Part shown: positions 33,613 to 45,035 of the stretch, piece after piece
How positions within the stretch are numbered: the first letter of the stretch is position 1
Layout of the letters: each line of letters begins with the position of its first letter
IMG/VR virus record: IMGVR_UViG_3300023184_007611
Location: 1 to 64,000 of that record
Length of the DNA stretch: 64,000 nt
Source: a virus
Direction: 5' to 3' (one strand)
Position numbers and translations under genes: made by a program
The notes under the pieces: generated by a model
Database searches by the model: none
Told to the model about the DNA's origin: nothing
What the model saw: only the letters and a program-made list of their open reading frames with translations

Positions 33613-34287
33613 TTAAATATTATAATTTTGAATGTTAGTATAACCACAATGGTTTTTTTGAATACAGATATCATCTATAGTTCCAAATATTTTTACTTCT
33701 TTTATATTTTTTGACATAAAATGATCTAATTGAATTTCTATTTTTTTGTGTATTTCTAAAAGCTTATTTGCTCCAAAGTTACTTAACAAATAAGCATGAG
33801 ATAATTGATGCGATGTTGGTATTAACAGGTCTTCATTAAAAGTTAAATAATTAGAAGTTGCTTGCCATCCAAGTAGAATTACTCCCCATTCAGCATTTAT
33901 TTTTTTTACGATATTAGCTGTGGTTTCAAGTAAGTTTTTTGGCACTGATGAATCATCTTCTAAAATAAGACAATAATCATCTTTTGATTTGGACTCTCTT
34001 AAAAATCTTTTCCAACATTTTAAGTGACTTAAATAGCAACCAATAGCACCTTCTGTAAGATCTTCGTGGAATTTTCTTTTTTTGTTCTTTATTGTTTCTT
34101 TTAATTCTTTAATTGTTTTTTTAGAAAGATGCTGTTTGTAATTTTTCCACAAATGCAATCTAGTATCAATCGCTTTTACAATAATAATTTTATCATCAAT
34201 ATTATTCCATTCTTTCAGAAATTCTTTTTTTCTGTCTGTGTTTTCTTCAAGATTAATTACATAAGCACCAGTATAATTAGCAATCAT
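33613..34287 (-). CDS. GT25-like glycosyltransferase
   Basis: A 224-residue protein with AYVINLEENTDRKKEFL (8-24), GAIGCYLSHLKCWKRFL and CLILEDDSSVPK, the full set of GT25 motifs (nucleotide-binding strand, HxxxW region, DxD-like EDD). The C-terminal IQLDHFMSKN and FGTIDDICIQKN suit the acceptor side. It differs from the tandem pair at 13.5 kb, which lack the EDD form, so it is a third, distant GT25. The promoter region has TATATTATAAT right before ATG. Confidence 0.8.
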   Translation of the reverse strand: MIANYTGAYVINLEENTDRKKEFLKEWNNIDDKIIIVKAIDTRLHLWKNYKQHLSKKTIKELKETIKNKKRKFHEDLTEGAIGCYLSHLKCWKRFLRESKSKDDYCLILEDDSSVPKNLLETTANIVKKINAEWGVILLGWQATSNYLTFNEDLLIPTSHQLSHAYLLSNFGANKLLEIHKKIEIQLDHFMSKNIKEVKIFGTIDDICIQKNHCGYTNIQNYNI

Positions 34288-34430
34288 ATTATAATATATG
34301 CAGCATAATTACTTTTTTAGAATATAAAATAATTTAAATTTTAATGATTTTTTAGTATAAAAAAATTATTAATTGCAAGTAACTGCTAAACCTGATAAAT
34401 TTAACATAAGCGAAATTTAATTAAAAAATT

Positions 34431-34730
34431 TCATATATCATTTACACTTTCAATTTTAACAATTTCTAGTGTTTTAGGATTTTTACCAATATACATTTTT
34501 TTAATTTTTTCTGCTTCGATGCCAATTAAAATAAATTCATCCCCATGCTTTAAAGCTTGTTTAACATAAGGTATATGAATAGTTTTTTCTTTTAATTGTT
34601 TTTCTATATTATTAAAGTTTGAATCTGGAAGCATATTAGAATATATTTCAGTGTAATCAATAGTATTTACTCTGAAAGTTATTTTAGGTGTTGAGTTATA
34701 AATTAATCTTTTCAAAAATGCATCATTCAT
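34431..34730 (-). CDS. Stand-alone copy of the N-terminal domain of the 27.3-kb propeller
   Basis: A 99-residue protein: PKITFRVNTIDYTEIYSNML ... LKHGDEFILIGIEAEKI lines up with the first 80 residues of the RCC1 protein at 27301 (PKITFKVKTINYEELYSTF ... LKDGDEFTLYGKEA). It likely represents a base or adaptor domain used alone and as a fusion. The fold is unknown. It overlaps the upstream gene by 1 nt. Confidence 0.7.
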   Translation of the reverse strand: MNDAFLKRLIYNSTPKITFRVNTIDYTEIYSNMLPDSNFNNIEKQLKEKTIHIPYVKQALKHGDEFILIGIEAEKIKKMYIGKNPKTLEIVKIESVNDI

Positions 34731-35374
34731 TATATTTTCTCATTTGAAATTGTTATAATTGATTCATCTATGTTATTTAACATTGAGTCTTTAAAAATTA
34801 TAGTGTGTTTTACAGGCCATTTAAAATTATTATAATCGGGGAAATTAATTTCTTGGAAGTCTGGGTTATCATGATTTTTATTTATTGTATTTATGAAATA
34901 AATCCAGTTATTTTTTTCATCTTTTATTTGACCGTCTATACTTAAAATTAATTTATTTTTCTTTTTATAATAATAAAGAAAAACATTTAAATAAAAATTT
35001 GGAATTAATTTAACTAGCATAAAATTATTACTTTTAAATCCAATTTCAAAATCTTTATAATGGCAGCTATAACAATAGTGATATCCATATGTCTTTCTCA
35101 TGTTTATAGGGACTACTATGTTTCTGTAATTAAATTTAACATACAGTTTTGGATATGTAAAAAAAGAATCGTAGTGCAGTTTATTTTTTAAATATATGCA
35201 CTTGTTGTTAATGACATCTACATACTTTTCTATCGCAACTATACTATCAATTTTTTCTAATATTATATCTGTTTTTTCTTTTTTTATTTTTTCATTTTCT
35301 TTTTCTAAGATATTTATTTTATCTTGTAAATCTTTATTTGTTAAAATTTCTTTTTTTTTATTATTATCTTGCAT
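34730..35374 (-). CDS. Hypothetical protein with N-terminal coiled coil
   Basis: A 214-residue protein. Residues 10-55 are coiled coil (LQDKINILEKENEKIKKEKT), then an aromatic beta-rich domain with a YHYCYSCHYKDFE segment whose CxxCH reading (C-Y-S-C-H) is probably accidental in a non-exported protein. It forms a three-gene minus-strand operon with the flanking ORFs (1-nt and 9-nt spacing). Not recognised. Confidence 0.5.
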   Translation of the reverse strand: MQDNNKKKEILTNKDLQDKINILEKENEKIKKEKTDIILEKIDSIVAIEKYVDVINNKCIYLKNKLHYDSFFTYPKLYVKFNYRNIVVPINMRKTYGYHYCYSCHYKDFEIGFKSNNFMLVKLIPNFYLNVFLYYYKKKNKLILSIDGQIKDEKNNWIYFINTINKNHDNPDFQEINFPDYNNFKWPVKHTIIFKDSMLNNIDESIITISNEKI

Positions 35375-35383
35375 TTTAAATCC

Positions 35384-35800
35384 TTAATTAAATATTATTT
35401 TTACGCTGGCATTTCCTTTTTTTTCGGCAATCTCATAAAAACAACAATTTATAACAAGTGAATTTTTTTCTTTTAAGCTTTTAATTAAATAATATTTAAC
35501 TTTTAAGTTTGTATTTTCTTCTACTGTGGTTTCTAAGCTAAAATCTTTATTCTTTTTTTCGTGGTTAGCGAAAAAACAAATCCCAACTTTTTTCTCATTT
35601 ATTACAAAAAAACTCAATCCTATTGCTATTTTTTTAATTGGAATGTTGAGTATTTTGAATTTTTCTAAATTTTCAAATTCGGAATAATAATAAAAAGAAT
35701 TTATTTTATGATTTAATTTACTTTTTACCAATCTAAATTTAAAATCATTAATTTCTATATCAAAAAAATTTTTTATAAATTTCTTAATCATACTTAGCAT
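35384..35800 (-). CDS. Hypothetical protein
   Basis: A 138-residue lysine/phenylalanine-rich, beta-strand-like protein (KIAIGLSFFVINEKKVGICF). Two methionines (1 and 4) could start it. No recognised motifs. First gene of the minus-strand operon preceding the domain copy at 34431. Confidence 0.45.
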   Translation of the reverse strand: MLSMIKKFIKNFFDIEINDFKFRLVKSKLNHKINSFYYYSEFENLEKFKILNIPIKKIAIGLSFFVINEKKVGICFFANHEKKNKDFSLETTVEENTNLKVKYYLIKSLKEKNSLVINCCFYEIAEKKGNASVKIIFN

Positions 35801-36030
35801 TGCTTTCTTAATATTTCTCTTTTGGTTATTTATTTAAAATTCTTAAATTTTACTAATAATTAATAAAATCTATGTAATAAATTAGCTATTCTAATTAAAT
35901 TATAAATTAATCGTTAAAACATTTAAATTACATTTTAATAAAAATTTTTTAAATTAAGTAAATTGCTTCGATAATTAAGTTGCATTATTTTTATTTTTTT
36001 ATATTTTGATAAGCAACAAGGAGTTTAATT

Positions 36031-36891
36031 ATGAATGATGCAGGAAATAGTTCGGAAATTAAATATTTAGAAATGCTTAAAAAAATCATGGAAGAGGGAG
36101 TGTTGTGTCATAATAGAACTGGCATAGATACGCTTGCAATACCTCATGTTTTATTCCAACATGATATGAGTCAGGGATTTCCATTATTTACAACAAAGAA
36201 AATGCATTTTAATTCAGTGAAAGTAGAGTTAGAGTTTTTTATAAAAGGAATGCATGATAAACAATGGTTACAAGATCGCAAATGCAATATTTGGAATGAA
36301 TGGTGTTCACCAAAATTAATTCCACAAGGATTAAATGAAGAGCAAAGAAAAGAATATCAATTAAAAGAAAGAGAGTTAGGACCAATTTATGGTGTTCAAT
36401 GGCGTAATTTTAATAATGAAGGATATGATCAACTAAAGAAAATAGTCGATACTTTAAAAAACAATCCAGATGACCGAAGAATGATTTGTTCAGCTTGGAA
36501 TCCCTTGCAAATTGATTCAATGGCATTACCACCATGTCATTTTGTTTGGGTTCTAACCAAAATAGGTAAAAAAATTAATTTATCCTTTCATATGCGTAGC
36601 GTAGATACATTTCTTGGCTTGCCATTCAATATTGCTTCTTATGCTTTATTGTTACATTTATTGGCTAAAGAAAGCGGTTTAGAAGAAGGAATTGTTTCTG
36701 GATACTTAGACAATGTTCATTTGTATACTAACCATTTGGAAGCAGTTAAAAAACAGGTTTCTAGAATTCCATATAAATATCCAAAAATTGAAACTAGTAA
36801 TTTTAAATCAATTTTTGATTGGTCATATGAAGATACATTTTTAAACGATTACATCCACCATGATCCTATTAGAGCACAGGTTGCCATATGA
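36031..36891 (+). CDS. thyA: Thymidylate synthase
   Basis: A 286-residue ThyA: it converts dUMP plus methylene-THF to dTMP for DNA replication. Seen: CHNRTGIDTLAIPH with the phosphate-binding Arg29, LELEFFIKGMHDKQWL, the catalytic Cys169 in ALPPCHFVW, RSVDTFLGLPFNIASYALLLHLLA and the closing HHDPIRAQVAI. Length is normal for a phage-type ThyA. A strong ACAAGGAG site precedes the ATG. It is coupled to folA by an ATGA overlap, so dTMP synthesis and folate recycling are made together, as in many large phages. Confidence 0.97.
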   Translation: MNDAGNSSEIKYLEMLKKIMEEGVLCHNRTGIDTLAIPHVLFQHDMSQGFPLFTTKKMHFNSVKVELEFFIKGMHDKQWLQDRKCNIWNEWCSPKLIPQGLNEEQRKEYQLKERELGPIYGVQWRNFNNEGYDQLKKIVDTLKNNPDDRRMICSAWNPLQIDSMALPPCHFVWVLTKIGKKINLSFHMRSVDTFLGLPFNIASYALLLHLLAKESGLEEGIVSGYLDNVHLYTNHLEAVKKQVSRIPYKYPKIETSNFKSIFDWSYEDTFLNDYIHHDPIRAQVAI

Positions 36892-37349
36892 ATAAATTAT
36901 TTAATATTATTGCTGCGATGGATTTTAATCATGGCATTGGATATAAAGGAAAATTACCTTGGGATATTAAAGGTGATTTAAAGTTTTTCAAGGAAATAAC
37001 TAAAACCAACCCTTTGATAATGGGAAGAAAAACTTGGGAATCTCTACCAGTAAAACCTTTGCCAAATAGAGAAAATATAGTTATTTCAAAAAGTTACAAA
37101 ATAAATTCTCTTCAAAAGGCTCTGGATTATTGTTGGGATAAAAACCAAATTCCTTTTATTATTGGTGGTTCATCAATTTACCAAGAAGCAATAAATCATC
37201 CAAGTTTAGATGGTTTGTTTTTAACTTTAATTCATGGATGTCACAAAGCAGATGTATTTTTTCCAGTAATACCAGAGAATTTAAAAATAATGTCTGGAGA
37301 ACATTATTTTAGGTATTCTATATTTACTTTTGTTAACAAAATCAATTAA
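36888..37349 (+). CDS. folA: Dihydrofolate reductase
   Basis: A 153-residue DHFR, reducing dihydrofolate made by ThyA back to tetrahydrofolate with NADPH. Seen: IIAAMDFNHGIGYKGKLPWD (folate/NADPH site), FFKEITKTNPLIMGRKTWES, PLPNRENIVISKS and FIIGGSSIYQEAI, covering all usual motifs. Start is inside the thyA stop (ATGA). The 3' end converges with the RCC1 gene at 37359 across 9 nt. Confidence 0.95.
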   Translation: MNKLFNIIAAMDFNHGIGYKGKLPWDIKGDLKFFKEITKTNPLIMGRKTWESLPVKPLPNRENIVISKSYKINSLQKALDYCWDKNQIPFIIGGSSIYQEAINHPSLDGLFLTLIHGCHKADVFFPVIPENLKIMSGEHYFRYSIFTFVNKIN

Positions 37350-37358
37350 ATTTTTTAA

Positions 37359-39089
37359 TTAAGTTTTTATAGCAAAAGTCGTATAACCTTCAAAAGATGC
37401 AGTACATTGAACCCAATTAGAACCGCTTGCTATTAATTGAACAGGAGAAGAACATTTATACCCAGAATAACTTCCATTTTGATTTTGCCCTAATTCACCG
37501 AAAAGATTTCTTCCCCAACTCCATAATGTTCCATCTTTTTTTATTCCAATTGTATAAGTAGCACCACATGAAACTTGCAACCAATTATTTCCAATTGCCT
37601 TTACAGGTGAGTAATTAAATTCTTGATTACTTGTTTGATTGTTTCCAAATTGTCCAAAGCCATTAGTGCCCCAACACCAAAGTGTTCCATTTTTTTTAAT
37701 CGCTGCTGTATGAGTTTTACCTAAAGATATTTGGTCCCAGCCTGTTCCAATTTGGCGAATTTTAGGATTGCCATCATCTTCGCCTTTTTGATAGTTTAAA
37801 CCCCAAGTCCAAAGTGTTCCATTTTTTTTAATCGCTGCTATTTTGTTGTAACCACAGAAAACCTTATCCCAATCATTTCCACCAATTTTTGTTTGAAATG
37901 GTGCTCCTAATGATTGTATTCCTGAATTAGTCCACAAGAATCCTGATAAATTAGATCCCCATACCCAAAGTGTACCATTTGTTTTAACTGCTGTTGTTAT
38001 GTAATGGCCACAAGATACTTGCTTCCAGTTATTACCAAATGCTACAGTTTGAGTTGGAGATGATCTTCCAGTCCTATAATCATTCCAACCATTTCCTAAT
38101 TCCCCATATAAATTTAACCCCCAAGTCCAAAGTGTTCCATTTTTTTTAATGCCTGCTGTGTGGTAGCTTCCACAAGAAATTTGCTCCCAGTTAAAATCTT
38201 TGTCGCAAGTTTGAACTGGCTCTTTTACAAAATTATCTTTATCTGGCTTATTTATATCAACACTTTTATTATCTCCAAGTTGATTGTATAAAAATGACCC
38301 CCAACACCACAATGTTCCGTTTGTTTTAATTCCTGCTGTATGTTGAACTCCACATGATACTTCTTTCCATTTATCTGTTCCAATTATAGTTTGAATAGGA
38401 GAACTTTTATCAATTGAATTACCGTTTCCTAATTGATATGAATCGTTTCTTCCGAATCCCCATAATGTACCATAAGAAGTTGGAGTTGGTGCTTCTGGAG
38501 GCAAAGGACGACTTATTATTTGTGATTTTTCGGCAATTACATATCCTGGCTTTTTCCAAGTGCAATAATTATCTTCTGGACTATAAATATATATTTTACA
38601 AGTCCTTATAAATTCAAATTTTTTAAGTCTTCTATTGTAATAATAAAAGTTTATATCTCTTTTTATTGGAAATTTAATGTCTTTACATTTTGAAATTCCG
38701 TAATATGATGAATTTTTTAAATCTTTTGAATAAAAATAACTTTCTGGCACTGGATCTTTAGTTTCTATGGTTATTTTAATTGAATACTTAATCCAAGGAA
38801 GTCCAATTTTGCATTTAGAATTATTGCATTTTCCTAAACTTACTGTTACTCCAACATTATAGTCTGTATAGTCACTTTTAATAGGCAATCGTAATCCTTG
38901 GATTATATAATTTTTATAATCTCTATGCATAATAAATCCGTCCCAATTACTAAGCTCATTAGTCTCTGGTTTTAATGAAAAAATATGATTTCCAAACTTT
39001 GGGTTCTCAATTAGAACATTTAAAAGTTTTCCTTTTTTTAAATTATCTCCTCTAAGACAATCAAACCAAGGTGTATTCTTAGATGCCAT
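37359..39089 (-). CDS. RCC1-type seven-bladed propeller with a large N-terminal domain
   Basis: A 576-residue protein. Residues 1-190 form a unique domain (FDCLRGDNLKKGKLLNVLI ... KNYIIQGLRLPIKSDYTDYN ... YYGISKCKDIKFPIKRDINF), with a Pro-rich hinge (RPLPPEAPTPTSYGTLW) before seven RCC1 blades (GTLWGFGRN to GTLWSWGRN). Two blades carry insertions, one with extra KPDKDN residues. Fourth propeller of the window and the largest base domain. Its 3' end meets folA, and the start faces the Thr-repeat protein. Probable fibre or adhesin part (inference). Confidence 0.8.
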   Translation of the reverse strand: MASKNTPWFDCLRGDNLKKGKLLNVLIENPKFGNHIFSLKPETNELSNWDGFIMHRDYKNYIIQGLRLPIKSDYTDYNVGVTVSLGKCNNSKCKIGLPWIKYSIKITIETKDPVPESYFYSKDLKNSSYYGISKCKDIKFPIKRDINFYYYNRRLKKFEFIRTCKIYIYSPEDNYCTWKKPGYVIAEKSQIISRPLPPEAPTPTSYGTLWGFGRNDSYQLGNGNSIDKSSPIQTIIGTDKWKEVSCGVQHTAGIKTNGTLWCWGSFLYNQLGDNKSVDINKPDKDNFVKEPVQTCDKDFNWEQISCGSYHTAGIKKNGTLWTWGLNLYGELGNGWNDYRTGRSSPTQTVAFGNNWKQVSCGHYITTAVKTNGTLWVWGSNLSGFLWTNSGIQSLGAPFQTKIGGNDWDKVFCGYNKIAAIKKNGTLWTWGLNYQKGEDDGNPKIRQIGTGWDQISLGKTHTAAIKKNGTLWCWGTNGFGQFGNNQTSNQEFNYSPVKAIGNNWLQVSCGATYTIGIKKDGTLWSWGRNLFGELGQNQNGSYSGYKCSSPVQLIASGSNWVQCTASFEGYTTFAIKT

Positions 39090-39228
39090 TTATTTCCTTT
39101 TATTTTTTAAAAAATTATAAATACTCTTAGATAAACAAATATTACTTTAATTATTTATTAAACTTACAAATTTTTAAAAAATAATAATACATATGCAATA
39201 CAAGCAATTAATTATTACGGAGCATAAA

Positions 39229-42102
<2,874 letters not shown>

Positions 42103-42124
42103 AATAAATGTTATATTTTAAATA

Positions 42125-42159
42125 AAAAAAGCCATCTTAATTAAAAAGATGGCTTTTTT
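42125..42159. terminator. Bidirectional rho-independent terminator
   Basis: AAAAAAGCCATCTT, loop AATTAAA, AAGATGGCTTTTTT: a 14-bp stem between the convergent Thr-repeat gene and the Fe-S carrier gene. Confidence 0.9.
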
Positions 42160-42183
42160 ATTTACTTTTATTTGGTTTAATAT

Positions 42184-42528
42184 TTATAAATTAAAGCTGC
42201 TTCCGCAACCACAAGTTGATTTTGCACTTGGATTAACTACTTTAAATCCTCTTTCGTTCATATCATCAAGATAATCAATAGTCGCACCATTAATGTACAT
42301 CACGCTTCTCTTATCTATAATTACACCAACTTCATTTATTTCATAAGATTCATCTAACTTATCGTTTATTTCTTCATCAATTGTGAGTTTGTATTGAAAT
42401 CCAGAGCATCCACCTCCAACAACACGAACTCTTAGGTATTGTTTTTTATCATTATTATTATCATTTTTTTGTTCTTCAACAATACGCTTTATTTCACTTT
42501 TCGCTCTTTCGGTAATTAATATTGACAT
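42184..42528 (-). CDS. A-type iron-sulfur carrier protein (ErpA/IscA-like)
   Basis: A 114-residue HesB-type protein. VVGGGCSGFQYKLTID carries Cys41 and the C-terminal STCGCGSSF carries Cys106 and Cys108, the three cysteines that hold the cluster in IscA/ErpA/SufA. It delivers Fe-S clusters to apo-enzymes. Phage and cyanophage copies are known and are thought to help mature host or viral Fe-S enzymes. An insertion of Asn/Asp-rich residues (KNDNNNDKK) follows the first helix. AAAGGAT is before ATG; a UV endonuclease precedes it in the operon. Confidence 0.9.
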   Translation of the reverse strand: MSILITERAKSEIKRIVEEQKNDNNNDKKQYLRVRVVGGGCSGFQYKLTIDEEINDKLDESYEINEVGVIIDKRSVMYINGATIDYLDDMNERGFKVVNPSAKSTCGCGSSFNL

Positions 42529-42556
42529 AGTTAATCCTTTCTTTTGATTAATTAAT

Positions 42557-43462
42557 TTAGTTACTATGTTTGATTCTTTTAATTAAATCTAGTATGGCTA
42601 AGTCTTTGCCTTTTAATTCTACATCAAACATAATATTTTTACCATGAGAATTTGGTATTTCTTTTGCCATTTCTGCATGTGCTTTAGTGCCGTCTTTTGA
42701 TTCACTATAATGAAAAAGAGGTTGGCAATTCCAAGTTTTGTATGCCAGATCAAAGGCTTCTTTTTCTGATAAATTATCAGCAAGAAATTTATGATGTAAG
42801 CAATCAAAAGTAATAGGAATGTTATATCTTTGGTAAAATATTTCAACTAATTTTTTAGTACTCCAAACACCTTTAACATTATCATTGTTTTCTAGCACCA
42901 ATCTTTTTCTTACGCCATCAGATAATTTTTGAAAATTTTTCATGAATTCCTTAGACAATTCTTCTTCATTGCCATCTTTTCTAATATGGATATTTAGAGG
43001 TGACAGGTAATTCAAAGGTAATTCAAGTCTGTTAAATATATCGGCATGTAATTCAAGGTCATTAATTGAATTAGAAATTGTACTTGGGTTTTCAGAAGTA
43101 AGACTTATGTACTCACTTGGATGAGCAGAAATTCTTATTCCATTTGATTTAATGAAGTATTTAATTTGATTTAACAAAAAATTTATATCTTTTACATTTG
43201 GTAAATCATCAATTTTCATACATATATCAGGATGATTAAGCAAAGGAAATAAATCGCTACTAATTCTATAACCAGAAATGCCAATATTTACACATTGTTT
43301 TATTGTTTTAAAACAAACTTCTAGATTATGCAAAGAAATAAGTCCTATTTTATTAATTGCTTCATTTTTACTTATACTAGAAAAGCTTTTATAAGTAATT
43401 CTTCTGAATCTAGTGCCTTCTTTGGCTAAGATATTAGAAATACAACAAAGTGATAAATTCAT
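42557..43462 (-). CDS. UV damage endonuclease (UvdE/UVDE)
   Basis: About 301 residues; the ATG at 43462 gives the usual start (LSLCCISNILAKEGTRFRRI). The TIM-barrel signature is visible: GYRISSDLFPLL, ISAHPSEYISLTSENP, RLVLENND, TFDCLHHKF and KAHAEMAKE, with the His/Glu/Asp residues that bind the metal cluster. UvdE nicks 5' of UV dimers and starts alternative excision repair. A viral copy probably repairs virion DNA. It is followed by the Fe-S carrier with a 28-nt gap. Confidence 0.9.
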   Translation of the reverse strand: MNLSLCCISNILAKEGTRFRRITYKSFSSISKNEAINKIGLISLHNLEVCFKTIKQCVNIGISGYRISSDLFPLLNHPDICMKIDDLPNVKDINFLLNQIKYFIKSNGIRISAHPSEYISLTSENPSTISNSINDLELHADIFNRLELPLNYLSPLNIHIRKDGNEEELSKEFMKNFQKLSDGVRKRLVLENNDNVKGVWSTKKLVEIFYQRYNIPITFDCLHHKFLADNLSEKEAFDLAYKTWNCQPLFHYSESKDGTKAHAEMAKEIPNSHGKNIMFDVELKGKDLAILDLIKRIKHSN

Positions 43463-43613
43463 AATAATTTCTATTTTGTTAGATATACAAAAAACAACTT
43501 TCCACAAGGTAAATATAATTAATTTTTTAAATAAGTCAATAATAATTCATGTTAATAAATAAAATGTTAGTATGTTAATGTAATATAAAGATGCAATTTT
43601 TAACAAGGATACA

Positions 43614-44228
43614 ATGCTTTTAGATTTAATAGGATTAATTAAAAAATACAACATGAAAATAAAAGGTGTTATTCATATTGGATCACATCATGGTCAAGAA
43701 AATAATTTATACAACTTAATTGGTATTAATAATAGAATTTTTTTTGAACCTCTAGCTTCTAATTTTTCAGTATTAGAAAAAAACATAGGATCTGAATATA
43801 CATTAGTTAAAAAAGCTTTGGGCAATGAAAATAAAAAAGTCAGCATGTATGTAGAAAAAGCAAATTCAGGACAATCAAGTTCAATATTAAAACCAATGCT
43901 TCATTTGAAGCAATATCCAAATATAGTTTTTAACGATACTGAAATTGTTGATATGATAAGACTAGATTCTTTTGAAGAAGACTTAACAAACTATAATTTT
44001 ATAGTTATTGATGTTCAAGGGTACGAATTAGAAGTTTTTAAAGGGGCAAAAAATACTCTTGAGAACATTGATTATATAATATCTGAGATAAATAGAGATG
44101 AATTATATGAAAACTGTGCTAAAATAGAACAACTAATTGAATTTTTGAGTAATTATGGATTTGAATTTATTGAACATAATTGGGTTGGGGGAACATGGGG
44201 AGACGGACTTTTTATAAAAAGTAAATAA
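43614..44228 (+). CDS. FkbM-family methyltransferase
   Basis: A 204-residue protein. GVIHIGSHHGQENNLY (18-33) is an FkbM motif I variant, IFFEPLASNF motif II, and NFIVIDVQGYELEVFKGAK near 125 the signature D-x-Q/E-G-x-E-L-x-V. FkbM enzymes methylate hydroxyl groups on sugars or polyketides. It is followed by GT11-like and GME genes at 4 nt and overlapping spacing, so it probably methylates the same sugar product (inference). Confidence 0.85.
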   Translation: MLLDLIGLIKKYNMKIKGVIHIGSHHGQENNLYNLIGINNRIFFEPLASNFSVLEKNIGSEYTLVKKALGNENKKVSMYVEKANSGQSSSILKPMLHLKQYPNIVFNDTEIVDMIRLDSFEEDLTNYNFIVIDVQGYELEVFKGAKNTLENIDYIISEINRDELYENCAKIEQLIEFLSNYGFEFIEHNWVGGTWGDGLFIKSK

Positions 44229-44231
44229 CTT

Positions 44232-45035
44232 ATGATAAGCATATTAAATTTTGGAAACATGGTAAGACTAGGAAATCAAATTTTTCAATTTGCTTTAATG
44301 TTTGCAATTAATAAAGATAAGAAATATTCTATATCTCTTCCTAAAGGGAAAAACAATAAGGGAGAAGATATTCAATTTTGGAAATGTTTTGATATTCAAA
44401 ATATAAAAATACATAATTTTAAAGAAGATGATTTTGATTATTACATTCAAGAAGATAATGGATGTTATAATTTTGATAAAGATATTTTGCAGCAAGAAGA
44501 TGATTTAATTTTTGATGGTTGTTTTCAATCGTATCTTTATTTTGATAAATATAAAAAAGAATTAATAAAATGTTTAAAATTTAAAAATAATATTATTAAA
44601 AAAGGCAATGATAAGTTATCAAAATATAAAACTCCACTTACCAGTATTCATGTTAGAAGAACAGATTATTTAAATCATCCTTGCTGGGGAGATTTAATCA
44701 AAGAAGGATATTATGAAAAAGCGATTGAAAACATAAAAGACAATGAAGAAGTTTTAGTATTTTCAGATGATGTTAATTTTGTTAAAGATTATTTTAAAAA
44801 TAAGAAAAATTTTAATATTATTGACGAAGACGAATATATTTCTTTGTACATGATGACAAAATGTGAAAAGCATATAATTGCCAATAGTAGTTTTTCATGG
44901 ATGGGTGCATATTTAAGTGGAAAAGAAAATATCACTTGTCCCAATCCTTGGTTTCCTTCTTTTTTCCCAAAGCCAAATAACATTCAAAAAGATATAACTA
45001 AACCAAATTGGAGAAAAATAAATGTCTTTAAATAA
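44232..45035 (+). CDS. GT11-like alpha-1,2-fucosyltransferase family protein
   Basis: A 267-residue protein. NMVRLGNQIFQFALMFAI near the start, TSIHVRRTDYLNHP (HVRR-DY donor motif) and HIIANSSFSWMGAYLSGKENITCPNPW (here in pieces) form the three GT11 motifs. GT11 enzymes transfer L-fucose from GDP-fucose to galactose. The next gene, overlapping by 14 nt, makes GDP-L-galactose, which is chemically 6-hydroxy-GDP-L-fucose; so this enzyme may transfer L-galactose. No GDP-fucose biosynthesis gene is in the window. Confidence 0.85.
   Translation: MISILNFGNMVRLGNQIFQFALMFAINKDKKYSISLPKGKNNKGEDIQFWKCFDIQNIKIHNFKEDDFDYYIQEDNGCYNFDKDILQQEDDLIFDGCFQSYLYFDKYKKELIKCLKFKNNIIKKGNDKLSKYKTPLTSIHVRRTDYLNHPCWGDLIKEGYYEKAIENIKDNEEVLVFSDDVNFVKDYFKNKKNFNIIDEDEYISLYMMTKCEKHIIANSSFSWMGAYLSGKENITCPNPWFPSFFPKPNNIQKDITKPNWRKINVFK

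Noticed and set aside
34730-35374. Second heme-type CxxCH motif (CYSCH)
   Set aside because: The protein has no export signal and the surrounding residues are not cytochrome-like, so it is likely chance.
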